A stretch of DNA of 64,000 bases from JARYLZ01 sp964388275 (GTDB lineage: Bacteria > Bacteroidota > Ignavibacteria > SZUA-365): assembly GCA_964388275.1 (NCBI GenBank), contig CAYLZD010000007.1:1-64000 (forward strand), written 5' to 3'. The notes below the pieces were generated by a model. That model made no database searches and had not been told where the DNA came from. It saw nothing but the letters and a program-made list of their open reading frames with translations. The stretch's first letter is position 1, and each line of letters opens with the position of its first letter. The position numbers and the translations under genes were made by a program. Positions 8,313 to 15,884 of this stretch are shown here, piece after piece.

Positions 8313-9104
8313 TCAGTGCGGATGCGACGATCCCTCGTCCTTTCCGCGCACAATGCCGAATACCTGCAGGAAGGCTTCGGATTTTTCCGTTTTAATCCGC
8401 ATCGATCCGTTCAGCTGGCCTTTATACACCGGCGTCAGCGTTACGGAGATTTCCTTCTCCTCATTGGGTTTGAGAGTAAACGGCGTCGGTGTCACGGTCG
8501 CGGAGCTGAGCGGTATGGCAACGGTGGTCGAACCGCCGGCCACCATGCTGGTGTCGGCATAGGATGTGGCTGAAAACGGAATCTCCTTGATCACCAACGT
8601 CTCGGCGGTCATGTTCTTTATCTTCGATTTACCGGTGATCGGTTTGCCCACCTCGGCGCCGAGCAGATGTATGTACTGCGGCTGAATGTCGAGTTCGACC
8701 TTGACGTCCGCCGAGATCCTGAGAATCGTGTGAGGTTCCGCGTTGCCCTTCAGATACACACTCACCGTCTTGGAGGATTTTCCCCGCGTGCCTTTCGGCG
8801 GTGTGAACTTCACCTGGATCTTGGCCTCGCCTCCGGGCTGTATGATTTTTTCGGAGAGAACCACAGCAGTGCAGCCACAGGAAGCGCGCACCTGATCTAT
8901 TTCGATAACTTCCTTGCAGTCATTCTTGAAAATGAATGCATGCTCTACGGTCTTGTCCCCGTCGATGGTCCCGAAATAATAATCCGATGTCCCTTCCACC
9001 TGGAAACACGACTTTTGGCCTGTGCCGGTCTGCTGCGCAGCGGCCGGCAGAGCCGTCAAGAACGCCGCCGCGAAAACGAGGGCGAACATTCCAAACGATT
9101 TCAT
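8313..9104 (-). CDS. DUF1573 domain-containing secreted protein
   Basis: A 263-residue protein with a signal peptide ending ALPAAAQ. Residues about 40-145 match the DUF1573 Ig-like (ASH/HYDIN-type) fold: HAFIFKNDCKEVIEIDQV, the signature SCGCTAV, then IQPGGEAKIQVKFTP. A second, similar beta domain follows and the tail is His-rich and charged. DUF1573 proteins are abundant in Bacteroidota, periplasmic or surface-located, and of unknown function. It is a paralogue of the gene at 9176-9931, with which it is cotranscribed after a 71-base gap. Confidence 0.88.
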   Translation of the reverse strand: MKSFGMFALVFAAAFLTALPAAAQQTGTGQKSCFQVEGTSDYYFGTIDGDKTVEHAFIFKNDCKEVIEIDQVRASCGCTAVVLSEKIIQPGGEAKIQVKFTPPKGTRGKSSKTVSVYLKGNAEPHTILRISADVKVELDIQPQYIHLLGAEVGKPITGKSKIKNMTAETLVIKEIPFSATSYADTSMVAGGSTTVAIPLSSATVTPTPFTLKPNEEKEISVTLTPVYKGQLNGSMRIKTEKSEAFLQVFGIVRGKDEGSSHPH

Positions 9105-9175
9105 TTTACTACTCCTTTAATGGTTGGTTAGGATGTGTCGAGTGTTGACTCAGCGCGCTACGGAAGCAGACGATC

Positions 9176-9931
9176 TCATTTCATGTTCTTGCGCACAATA
9201 CCGACGACCGGCAGCCGGATTTCCGAATTCGGGAGCACGATCCTCAGGTGTCCGTTTATCTGGCCCTTTTCACGGGTGGCAAAGGCCAGCGAAACCTCAG
9301 CTTCTCCGCGCGGTTCAAGACGTTCCTTCGAAACCCGCAAATCATAATCGGCCAGCGGCGCCGACAGCACTCTTTCCGCGCTGTAAGACGGTCCGGCAGT
9401 GGTGTCGCGATATTCCATCATCGCTACCGAGATGTTATCGAGCACCAATTCCATGTCCGTCACGGAGGTCAAACCCAGCTTCAGACGCACTGTGTCTCCG
9501 GCTACAACGTCGAAACGCAACATGGACGTATCCGGCCTGATCTCCCCGATCACCTCTGCTTTGATGGTGAGAGTCGCTATCTGGCGTTCTTCACCGGATA
9601 TACGCTGAAACACGTAGACGTTTTTTTCTACCTGTCCCAAAGTCCCCGCATAGGCGGAAAACTCCACTCCCACCGCTCCGCCTCCGTTCGGCGGAACGAC
9701 GGGATTGCTGAGCAAAACTCCCGTGCATCCGCAGGTGGCCCTGGGTTTCAGCAGGAAAACCGTATCCGAGCCGGTGTTTTTGTAATGAAATTCCGCTCGC
9801 GACGGCTGGCGTTGCTTTATTTCCCCGAAATTATGCACGGTTTTTTCAAATACGAGACCCTGCGAAAATGCGGTGGACGTCATCAGAATCAGGAACCCGA
9901 GCGCGGCGGGGATGTTTTGGATGGTCTTCAT
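9176..9931 (-). CDS. DUF1573 domain-containing secreted protein (paralogue)
   Basis: A 251-residue protein with a signal peptide ending STAFSQ. The DUF1573 domain shows VHNFGEIKQRQPSRAEFHYKNTG, TCGCTGV and VVPPNGGGAVGVEF. The second domain ends with REKGQINGHLRIVLPNSEIRLPVVGIVRK, closely parallel to the end of the neighbouring paralogue (KGQLNGSMRI, LQVFGIVRG), which points to tandem duplication. It is the first gene of a three-gene run with the second DUF1573 gene and the ferritin-like gene. The function of the family is not established. Confidence 0.88.
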   Translation of the reverse strand: MKTIQNIPAALGFLILMTSTAFSQGLVFEKTVHNFGEIKQRQPSRAEFHYKNTGSDTVFLLKPRATCGCTGVLLSNPVVPPNGGGAVGVEFSAYAGTLGQVEKNVYVFQRISGEERQIATLTIKAEVIGEIRPDTSMLRFDVVAGDTVRLKLGLTSVTDMELVLDNISVAMMEYRDTTAGPSYSAERVLSAPLADYDLRVSKERLEPRGEAEVSLAFATREKGQINGHLRIVLPNSEIRLPVVGIVRKNMK

Positions 9932-10288
9932 GCTTCAACAAGCTCCGTTGTACGCATATATAGACAACCCGCGTTCACGAAACCTGACAATCGATCGACC
10001 TAAATCGGCAATTCTATTCATACTGAACCGACAAAGTCCTGAATATAACTGAAAATCGATGTGCGACGCTGTTTCCTGGCATGGCTTCAAACATTCAAAA
10101 CTAATCTCATGCATGTTTCATTCCAAGTCCAAAAAGCACTAGCCTCGGGGCGGCAGGATTCGCTTCCGGGCTCATCCGGATGCATTGCGGATGCGGCAGC
10201 TGATTTGCGTTTATACACCTTTTCCGGATAAAAAAGCGGAAGGCGAAGGAAATCCTCCGCCTTTCATTTGACGCGTCTTCAAAACGGT
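9932..10288. other. Intergenic region, 357 bases
   Basis: This lies between the DUF1573 operon and the end of the oxidoreductase operon, both on the minus strand. It should hold the DUF1573 promoter, but I could not pick a convincing one. It contains the terminator of the oxidoreductase operon at 10230-10262. I see no RNA gene or small coding frame. Confidence 0.6.
10230..10262 (-). terminator. Terminator of the 2-oxoacid:ferredoxin oxidoreductase operon
   Basis: Read on the minus strand, AGGCGGAGGA and TCCTTCGCCT form a ten-pair stem with one G-U pair and a two-base loop; six T residues follow after five bases. The G-U pair would be an A-C mismatch on the plus strand, so the minus strand is the working direction. 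It lies 27 bases beyond the gamma subunit stop. Confidence 0.65.
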
Positions 10289-10837
10289 TCAAGCCTGTGC
10301 GCCGATTGCCAGTTCCCTGCCGCGCTGCAAAGCTGTCTCGTTCAAGGGGATGAGATGGTGATGCCGCTCGGGCAGAACCTTGCGCAATGCGGCAAGAACG
10401 GTATCGACTTTGACTGTATTGCGCTTTGCCAGATAAGCTCCAAGAACAACCATGTTCATGATCTTGGTGTTCTTGAGGCGAACCGCCTCCTCGCTGGCGG
10501 CAATGGAAACGATTTCGATATCCGTTCTTTTCGGCGGATCGATAATGTTTGTGCTGTCAAAGATCAGAGTTCCGCCCGGCTTGACCGCCTTCTCAAATTT
10601 GTCGAGCGAGGGCTGGTTGAGAGCGACCACCACATCGAAACGGCCTATTATGGGACTGCTGATCGCGGAGTCGGCGACCTGCACGATGCAGTTGGCCGTG
10701 CCGCCGCGCATCTCTGGACCGTAGGAAGGCATCCAGCATACTTCCTTGTTCTCCATCATTCCGGAATAAGCGAGCATCTGCCCCATGGAGAGCACGCCCT
10801 GTCCTCCGAATCCCGCGAAAATCACTTCTTCGTTCAT
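10289..10837 (-). CDS. 2-oxoacid:ferredoxin oxidoreductase, gamma subunit
   Basis: A 182-residue protein of the pyruvate/ketoisovalerate oxidoreductase gamma family: FAGFGGQGVLSMGQ at the N-terminus, WMPSYGPEMRGGTANC, then DVVVALNQPSLDKFE. This subunit contributes to the CoA and thiamine-diphosphate-dependent decarboxylation complex that yields acyl-CoA, CO2 and reduced ferredoxin. Its ATG overlaps the beta-subunit stop (ATGA), and it is the last gene of a four-gene operon. A terminator follows. Confidence 0.92.
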   Translation of the reverse strand: MNEEVIFAGFGGQGVLSMGQMLAYSGMMENKEVCWMPSYGPEMRGGTANCIVQVADSAISSPIIGRFDVVVALNQPSLDKFEKAVKPGGTLIFDSTNIIDPPKRTDIEIVSIAASEEAVRLKNTKIMNMVVLGAYLAKRNTVKVDTVLAALRKVLPERHHHLIPLNETALQRGRELAIGAQA

Positions 10838-11631
10838 GGCTGCAAATCCTCCTTGGACGGCGTTTTGATATCACCCAACGGATAGAACGGAAACATGTTT
10901 TCCACCAGCCATTCATTGGCCTTGACCGGCGGCAGACCCCAGTTCGTCGGACAGTTTGATACGATCTCGACGAAAGAGGTTCCGCGTTTGAGTTCCTGGT
11001 ACTTGAAACCGTTAATGATGGCTTTCTTCGCTTTGCGGACGTTGTTGGGATTGTTCACCGCCTGCCGTGTCACATAGAAGGCGCCCGGGAGCATGCCGAT
11101 CAATTCAGTAATCTTCAGCGGATTTCCGTTGAATTCCTGCTTGCGGCCGTAAGGAGAAGTGGATGTTTTCTGCCCGAACAGAGTCGTCGGCGCCATCTGG
11201 CCGCCCGTCATCCCGTATATGGCATTATTGATGAAAATGATGAGTAGGTTCTCGCCCCGATTCACCGTGTGAATGGTTTCCCCGGTTCCGATGGCGGCAA
11301 GATCCCCGTCGCCCTGGTAGGTGAAAACATAGCGGTCCGGAAGCACGTGCTTAATTCCGGTCGCCACGGCGCCGGCGCGGCCGTGCGCGGCTTCCTGCAT
11401 GTCGATGTTCATGTAGTGGTATGCAAAAACCGAACAACCGACCGGGGCCACGCCCACGGTCTTGTCCTGTATGCCGAGTTCGGCCACCGCTTCCATGATC
11501 AGACGATGAGCGACGCCGTGACCGCAGCCAGGGCAGTAATGCATGCGCGCGTCCTTGAGCGTATCGGGACGCTCGCACACGAGGTTCAGGTCCTCGCGGT
11601 CCTCTTCTATTTCTTTCAAGATTTCATCCAT
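10834..11631 (-). CDS. 2-oxoacid:ferredoxin oxidoreductase, beta (thiamine-diphosphate) subunit
   Basis: A 265-residue protein. The start at 11631 (MDEILKEIEED) gives family length; the frame upstream lies inside the alpha gene. It carries HYCPGCGHGV with the cysteine motif, and the thiamine-diphosphate/Mg motif YQGDGDLAAIGTGE ending in FINNAIYGMTGGQ. It is the catalytic thiamine-binding subunit and couples decarboxylation to electron flow towards ferredoxin. It follows the alpha gene by 11 bases. The substrate could be 2-oxoglutarate (Kor) or branched-chain 2-oxoacids (Vor); sequence reading alone does not settle this. Confidence 0.93.
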   Translation of the reverse strand: MDEILKEIEEDREDLNLVCERPDTLKDARMHYCPGCGHGVAHRLIMEAVAELGIQDKTVGVAPVGCSVFAYHYMNIDMQEAAHGRAGAVATGIKHVLPDRYVFTYQGDGDLAAIGTGETIHTVNRGENLLIIFINNAIYGMTGGQMAPTTLFGQKTSTSPYGRKQEFNGNPLKITELIGMLPGAFYVTRQAVNNPNNVRKAKKAIINGFKYQELKRGTSFVEIVSNCPTNWGLPPVKANEWLVENMFPFYPLGDIKTPSKEDLQP

Positions 11632-11642
11632 GGCCGTTTCCT

Positions 11643-12713
11643 CTAATTGAGCTTGGAATACATTTTCTCGACAACTTCCACTATTTCTTCCGGCGACGGG
11701 ATTATGCCTCCCATGCGGCCGTATTGCTCGACCGGGCATTTGCCGTTCACACCGAGACGCACGTCCTCCACCATCTGACCGGCATTGAGCTCTACCGTCA
11801 GGAAAGCCTTAGCATGCGCGGCGGCGTCTCCGATGACCTGATAAGGATACGGCCAAAGTGAGATCGGCCTGATCAGACCGACCTTCCGCCCTGCGGTACG
11901 CAGCATTTCCATGGCCTTCCTGGAAATCCTCGCCGACAGCCCGTAAGCCACCAGCACCATGTCGGCATCCTCGAGCTGAGATGTCTCGTAACGGATCTCA
12001 TTCTCCACGATGGTCGCGTACTTTTTCTGCAACTCCAGGTTGACCTGCTCCATCTCTTCAGGTTGTATGAAAAGCGAGGTGAGCACATTCTGGTCGCGGT
12101 CGGCGGTTTTTCCCGTAGTCGCCCACGCAGGCGTCGGACGAGCGGAGCGATCGATCTGCTCGCGCAATTCCACTTTTTCCATCATCTGTCCCAATGCGCC
12201 GTCCGTGAGAATCATGACCGGATTGCGGTATTTTTCCGCCAGCAAAAAGCCGTCGAGCACGAAATCGGCCATTTCCTGCACAGTGGCAGGCGCAAGGACT
12301 ATGAGATGATAGTCGCCATGACCACCTCCCTTGACAGCCTGGAAGTAGTCGCCCTGGGATGGCTGTATCGTTCCCAGACCCGGTCCGCCCCTGTTGACGT
12401 TCACAAGCAGACATGGAATTTGCGCGCCGGCGATATAGGACAAGCCCTCCTGCATAAGACTGATGCCGGGACTCGAAGACGACGTCCAGACCCGGCCGCC
12501 CGCTCCGCCCGCTCCGTAGAGCATATTTATTGCGGCCACTTCGCTCTCGGCCTGAAGGACGGTGGCTTGAGTCCTGTTGTACGCCTCGCGCGACAGATAT
12601 TCGAGAACTTCTGATTGCGGCGTTATCGGATACCCGAAATAAGCATCCATGCCCGCACGTATGGCAGCTTCGGCAAGCGCCTCGTTGCCTTTCATAAGTC
12701 GCAGTTCACCCAT
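11643..12713 (-). CDS. 2-oxoacid:ferredoxin oxidoreductase, alpha subunit (VorB/KorA-like)
   Basis: A 356-residue protein starting at 12713 (MGELRLMKGNEALAEAAIRAG). Family motifs include YFGYPITPQSEVLEYLS, LQAESEVAAINMLYGAGGAGGRV, SSSPGISLMQEGLSYIAGAQIPC, GGPGLGTIQPSQGDYFQ and GGGHGDYHLIVLAP, then a C-terminal Rossmann-like half. The arrangement and wording are nearest to VorB (3-methyl-2-oxobutanoate dehydrogenase) as I remember it, but Kor alpha subunits are similar. It lies 67 bases after the ferredoxin subunit gene. The complex would supply acyl-CoA and low-potential electrons, or run in the reductive direction to fix CO2. Confidence 0.92.
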   Translation of the reverse strand: MGELRLMKGNEALAEAAIRAGMDAYFGYPITPQSEVLEYLSREAYNRTQATVLQAESEVAAINMLYGAGGAGGRVWTSSSSPGISLMQEGLSYIAGAQIPCLLVNVNRGGPGLGTIQPSQGDYFQAVKGGGHGDYHLIVLAPATVQEMADFVLDGFLLAEKYRNPVMILTDGALGQMMEKVELREQIDRSARPTPAWATTGKTADRDQNVLTSLFIQPEEMEQVNLELQKKYATIVENEIRYETSQLEDADMVLVAYGLSARISRKAMEMLRTAGRKVGLIRPISLWPYPYQVIGDAAAHAKAFLTVELNAGQMVEDVRLGVNGKCPVEQYGRMGGIIPSPEEIVEVVEKMYSKLN

Positions 12714-12780
12714 GGGGTTTATCTCCTGATCAGTAGTTTTGCACGCTGCGGACATGCGCGCCCGCGTTCTCGCGTTTCAT

Positions 12781-13086
12781 TCAATTTGAGGCGGAGTCGC
12801 CGACCTTCACGGTAATGTCCGCCGTGACATTGCGAAGCTCGGCCACGGGGACTTTAGTCCTGGACTTCTTGTCTTCCCTGAAAACCGTGATCACGGCATC
12901 AGGACAGACCAAGGCGCAGTTTGTGCATCCAGTGCAGGTATCCTCGACGAGCACCGCATAATGATATCCCAGTTTGTTGATATCCTTGGCTAATTGCAAC
13001 GACTGCTGCGGACAGGCGACGACGCACAGTTCGCATCCCTTGCAGTTGTCTATATCGATCTCAACGGTCCCACGAATGGAAGGCAT
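12781..13086 (-). CDS. 2-oxoacid:ferredoxin oxidoreductase, ferredoxin-type delta subunit
   Basis: A 101-residue protein with two [4Fe-4S] motifs: CKGCELCVVACP and CTGCTNCALVCP. The ATG at 13086 is preferred because GGAG lies seven bases upstream; an in-frame TTG 18 bases earlier lacks this. It transfers electrons from the catalytic subunits to free ferredoxin. It is the first gene of the delta-alpha-beta-gamma operon, the order usual for Vor/Kor. The last 40 residues, after the second motif, are an extension of unknown role. Confidence 0.92.
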   Translation of the reverse strand: MPSIRGTVEIDIDNCKGCELCVVACPQQSLQLAKDINKLGYHYAVLVEDTCTGCTNCALVCPDAVITVFREDKKSRTKVPVAELRNVTADITVKVGDSASN

Positions 13087-13334
13087 TGCATCACTCCATG
13101 ACAACGGGTGGAAAAAGATTGTTTATGATCGTGCAAACCGCGCACGCGGCGAGTGTATTCGAGGAGCTGGCTGTTAAGGGCTGGACGGCTGTGTATGCAG
13201 CGGACAAGGTGCTTCGTTGTGCGATTTGGTTGCGTTTTCCGGCGCGGAACGCCTTTCTTCAACATAGCTCAAATCGGACAAAGAAACAAGGAATCCTTCG
13301 GTACTCTCGCGAAAATCGCGTAAGTTCGGTCTTT

Positions 13335-14462
13335 ATGCCCGAATTGCCTGAAAATATCGCATTGATCCACGACTGGTTGACCGGTATGCGCGGAGGTGAG
13401 AAATGCCTCGAAGCGCTGTGCGAACTCTTCCCCCGGGCGCCGATCTATACCCTCCTGGGTTTTCCGGAAAAACTCTCCACGATCATAACCCGGCATCCGA
13501 TCCGCAACAGCTATCTGCAGCGGATGCCCCGGATCGAAAAATCATACAGGCATTATCTGCCTCTGTTTCCGCATGCCGTCGAATCGTTCGACCTGAGTGA
13601 TTTCGAGCTGATTGTATCGTCGAGTCATGCAGTCGCGAAGGGAGCGCGTCCCGCGCCCGGCGCCCTGCACATTTCTTATGTTCATACTCCCATGCGCTAC
13701 GTCTGGGACATGTTCGACGAGTATTTTCCTTCTGACCGGGTCGGAGCATTGCGGCGGGCTTTCATCTCGCAGGTAGCGCGCCGGCTTCGCGCCTGGGACG
13801 TGCGCAGCGCCGAACGCGTCCATGAGTTCATCGCCAATTCGAATTTCGTGCGGGACAGAATACGGCGCTTCTACGGCAGGGATGCGGCCGTTATTTATCC
13901 GCCCGTCGACACCAGCCGTTTCCACGTCTCGACGACTTCGGAAGGATATTTTCTCATAGTTTCGGCGTTGGCGCCGTATAAGAAAATCGATCTCGCCGTG
14001 ACAGTATTCAACGAGCTCGGTCATCCTCTCCGCATCATCGGCGACGGCCCCGAGAAAGCCGCCCTGGAATCGATCGCCTCGAAGAATGTGAGCATAGAGG
14101 GATGGGCGGACGACCGCGCGGTGGAGCAAGCTTATGCGGGTTGCCGGGCGCTGATATTTCCGGGCGTTGAAGATTTCGGCATCGTGCCCGTCGAAGCCAT
14201 GGCATCAGGCAAACCGGTTCTTGCCTTCCGGAGAGGCGGCGCGACAGAGACGGTTGTCGAGAATCTGTGCGGCGCTTTCTTCGACGAGCAATCAGAGGAA
14301 TCCCTCAGCAAGGCCGTGCTCGATTTCAATGAGAGCGATTATGACGCGGCTTCGATACGAAAACACGCCGAACGCTTCGACACCGCCGTGTACATGTCCA
14401 AAATGGATGCCTTTATCCGTCAAAAATGGGCGGATTTCACCGCCGGTTCACGCCGTTCCTGA
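13335..14462 (+). CDS. GT4-family glycosyltransferase (WbaZ-like)
   Basis: A 375-residue protein starting at ATG 13335; the frame continues upstream but the family N-terminus (ALIHDWLTGMRGGEKCLEALCELFP) begins here. It has the GT-B fold: HISYVHTPMRYVWDM in the acceptor half, then YFLIVSALAPYKKIDLAV and the donor-binding EDFGIVPVEAMASGKPVLAFRRGG with the retaining-enzyme E-x7-E. WbaZ-like GT4 enzymes transfer mannose or related sugars from nucleotide sugars during O-antigen or exopolysaccharide synthesis. No polysaccharide cluster surrounds it; the gene stands alone. Its end overlaps the end of the converging response-regulator gene by 15 bases. Confidence 0.88.
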   Translation: MPELPENIALIHDWLTGMRGGEKCLEALCELFPRAPIYTLLGFPEKLSTIITRHPIRNSYLQRMPRIEKSYRHYLPLFPHAVESFDLSDFELIVSSSHAVAKGARPAPGALHISYVHTPMRYVWDMFDEYFPSDRVGALRRAFISQVARRLRAWDVRSAERVHEFIANSNFVRDRIRRFYGRDAAVIYPPVDTSRFHVSTTSEGYFLIVSALAPYKKIDLAVTVFNELGHPLRIIGDGPEKAALESIASKNVSIEGWADDRAVEQAYAGCRALIFPGVEDFGIVPVEAMASGKPVLAFRRGGATETVVENLCGAFFDEQSEESLSKAVLDFNESDYDAASIRKHAERFDTAVYMSKMDAFIRQKWADFTAGSRRS

Positions 14463-15680
14463 GCACCGAGCCAAGTACGAGGAAATTTCGCCGCCTTGCA
14501 GGCAAACGGTCTCGTCGGCCGCCGCCTCGGCGATATAACGGATCTGGTCATCCGATTCAATTCCGAGCACCGCAACGGATTTCAGCCTGCACAGATCGGG
14601 ATGAAGGCGAGCGGCTTGCAGAAGATTCAGCGCCGTCGTGTCCGCGCCCCCGCAGTCGAACACCAGTTTATCCACCTTGCCGGAAATCGAATGCAGGGCG
14701 TCCAGTCCGGCGGCGACGGAAGTCCGTAAAACGGCCGGACACTCTCCGTCGATCGACACAGTGCCATCGGAATTCACGAGCGCGATGCGGCCGCGCGCCG
14801 TCTCTTTCGAAACACACTCCAGATGCGCCGAGATCACGGACTCGACATCCTCCCGCCTCACCGGTTTAAGAATATGGTCTGAAGCGCCGGCAGCGAAGGA
14901 ATGCTCGAAAGACGCGAGGACGCTGGTCATTATCACAGGTATGTCCATCGTGAAAGTGTCTGCCTGCAGGGCGCGCAGAAGATCATATCCGTCCATGTCC
15001 GGCATCATTATCCCGGTGAAAATTATTTCGGGGCGCAGACGTTCGGCAGCGGCCAGAGCCATAACACCGCCGCGCGCTATGGTGCAGGCGAAACCGCAAC
15101 GGGACAGATAGTACTGAATCAGGGTTCCGATCGGTTCGAAAGACTCCACCACAAGCGCCGTGCGCCGGGATGAATCGTCGATCCTCGTCCGAGGTTTCAC
15201 CGGTATGACGGCGTGCACCTCCATATCGCCGTGTGTCTCAGTCTTATCGAATATGCGCACGCGGGATCTGGCAGCATGCGCCCGCGCTATGCAGTACATA
15301 CGCCATGGACTTGCCAGCACTCTGCTCACACAGCCGCGCAGCATCGCATGAACGAGATCATAACACTCCCCCCGCGTCACGATGCCCATCGCAGGCTGAA
15401 ATCCGAAACAGAGATCCATGACGGTCGGATAAGCCCGCAGCCGCCATCGGACTTGGTGTTTTTCTCCTGCAAGTGCATCCACGGCAAGAATGATGCTCCC
15501 CAGCACCGGCGCGAGCAGTGCGGCGCCATCCGATGACGCAAGTTTCGATGTGACCTCCTCCTCCATGAACGCGCGTGAGATCAGACCCGCTTTCACTGCT
15601 CGCGCCAACTGCGCTCTGCACATTTTACCTACGGGTATCCCTCCTCCCAGCTGCATTTCCCTTCTCCCCGGGCATTCCAT
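14448..15680 (-). CDS. Atypical response regulator lacking the phospho-acceptor aspartate
   Basis: A protein of about 410 residues; starts at 15680 and 15656 both have GGAG seven bases upstream, so the N-terminus is uncertain. Residues about 1-165 are an unrecognised domain rich in Arg and Cys. A receiver domain follows: ALVVESFEPIG, then IIFTGIMMPDMDGYDLL, IPVIMTS and DHILKPVRRED. The Asp expected before IMMP is Gly223 (GGG codon at 15012-15014), and the usual Asp-Asp pair is E179-S180; the Thr and Lys are kept. Classical phosphorylation should be impossible. A last domain of roughly 110 residues (KVDKLVFDCGGADTTALNLL) resembles a STAS-like or second receiver-like fold. There is no DNA-binding domain. 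Confidence 0.72.
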   Translation of the reverse strand: MECPGRREMQLGGGIPVGKMCRAQLARAVKAGLISRAFMEEEVTSKLASSDGAALLAPVLGSIILAVDALAGEKHQVRWRLRAYPTVMDLCFGFQPAMGIVTRGECYDLVHAMLRGCVSRVLASPWRMYCIARAHAARSRVRIFDKTETHGDMEVHAVIPVKPRTRIDDSSRRTALVVESFEPIGTLIQYYLSRCGFACTIARGGVMALAAAERLRPEIIFTGIMMPDMDGYDLLRALQADTFTMDIPVIMTSVLASFEHSFAAGASDHILKPVRREDVESVISAHLECVSKETARGRIALVNSDGTVSIDGECPAVLRTSVAAGLDALHSISGKVDKLVFDCGGADTTALNLLQAARLHPDLCRLKSVAVLGIESDDQIRYIAEAAADETVCLQGGEISSYLARCSGTA

Positions 15681-15884
15681 GACCGATCTCCACCGTGTCT
15701 GTCTCGTAATGCACACTGCAACGATGACAGAAGGAAAATCCGGATTCCACTGCACTTCTTCAACGCATAAAAGAAGCTGCTTTGCAATATTTGCAATTCG
15801 TGTGCGTTATCTTGCTTTTCAACTTATTATTACAGAAGTTATGTTCACACATTTCAGACAATCGATGAAGCAGGATTCAATGAC

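Noticed and set aside
9932..10288. tRNA or riboswitch in the 357-base gap
   Set aside because: No cloverleaf, T-loop GTTCRA or riboswitch core was visible; only a terminator was found.
13087..13334. Coding continuation upstream of the glycosyltransferase
   Set aside because: The frame is open, but the sequence does not resemble the family, and the known GT4 N-terminus begins at 13335.
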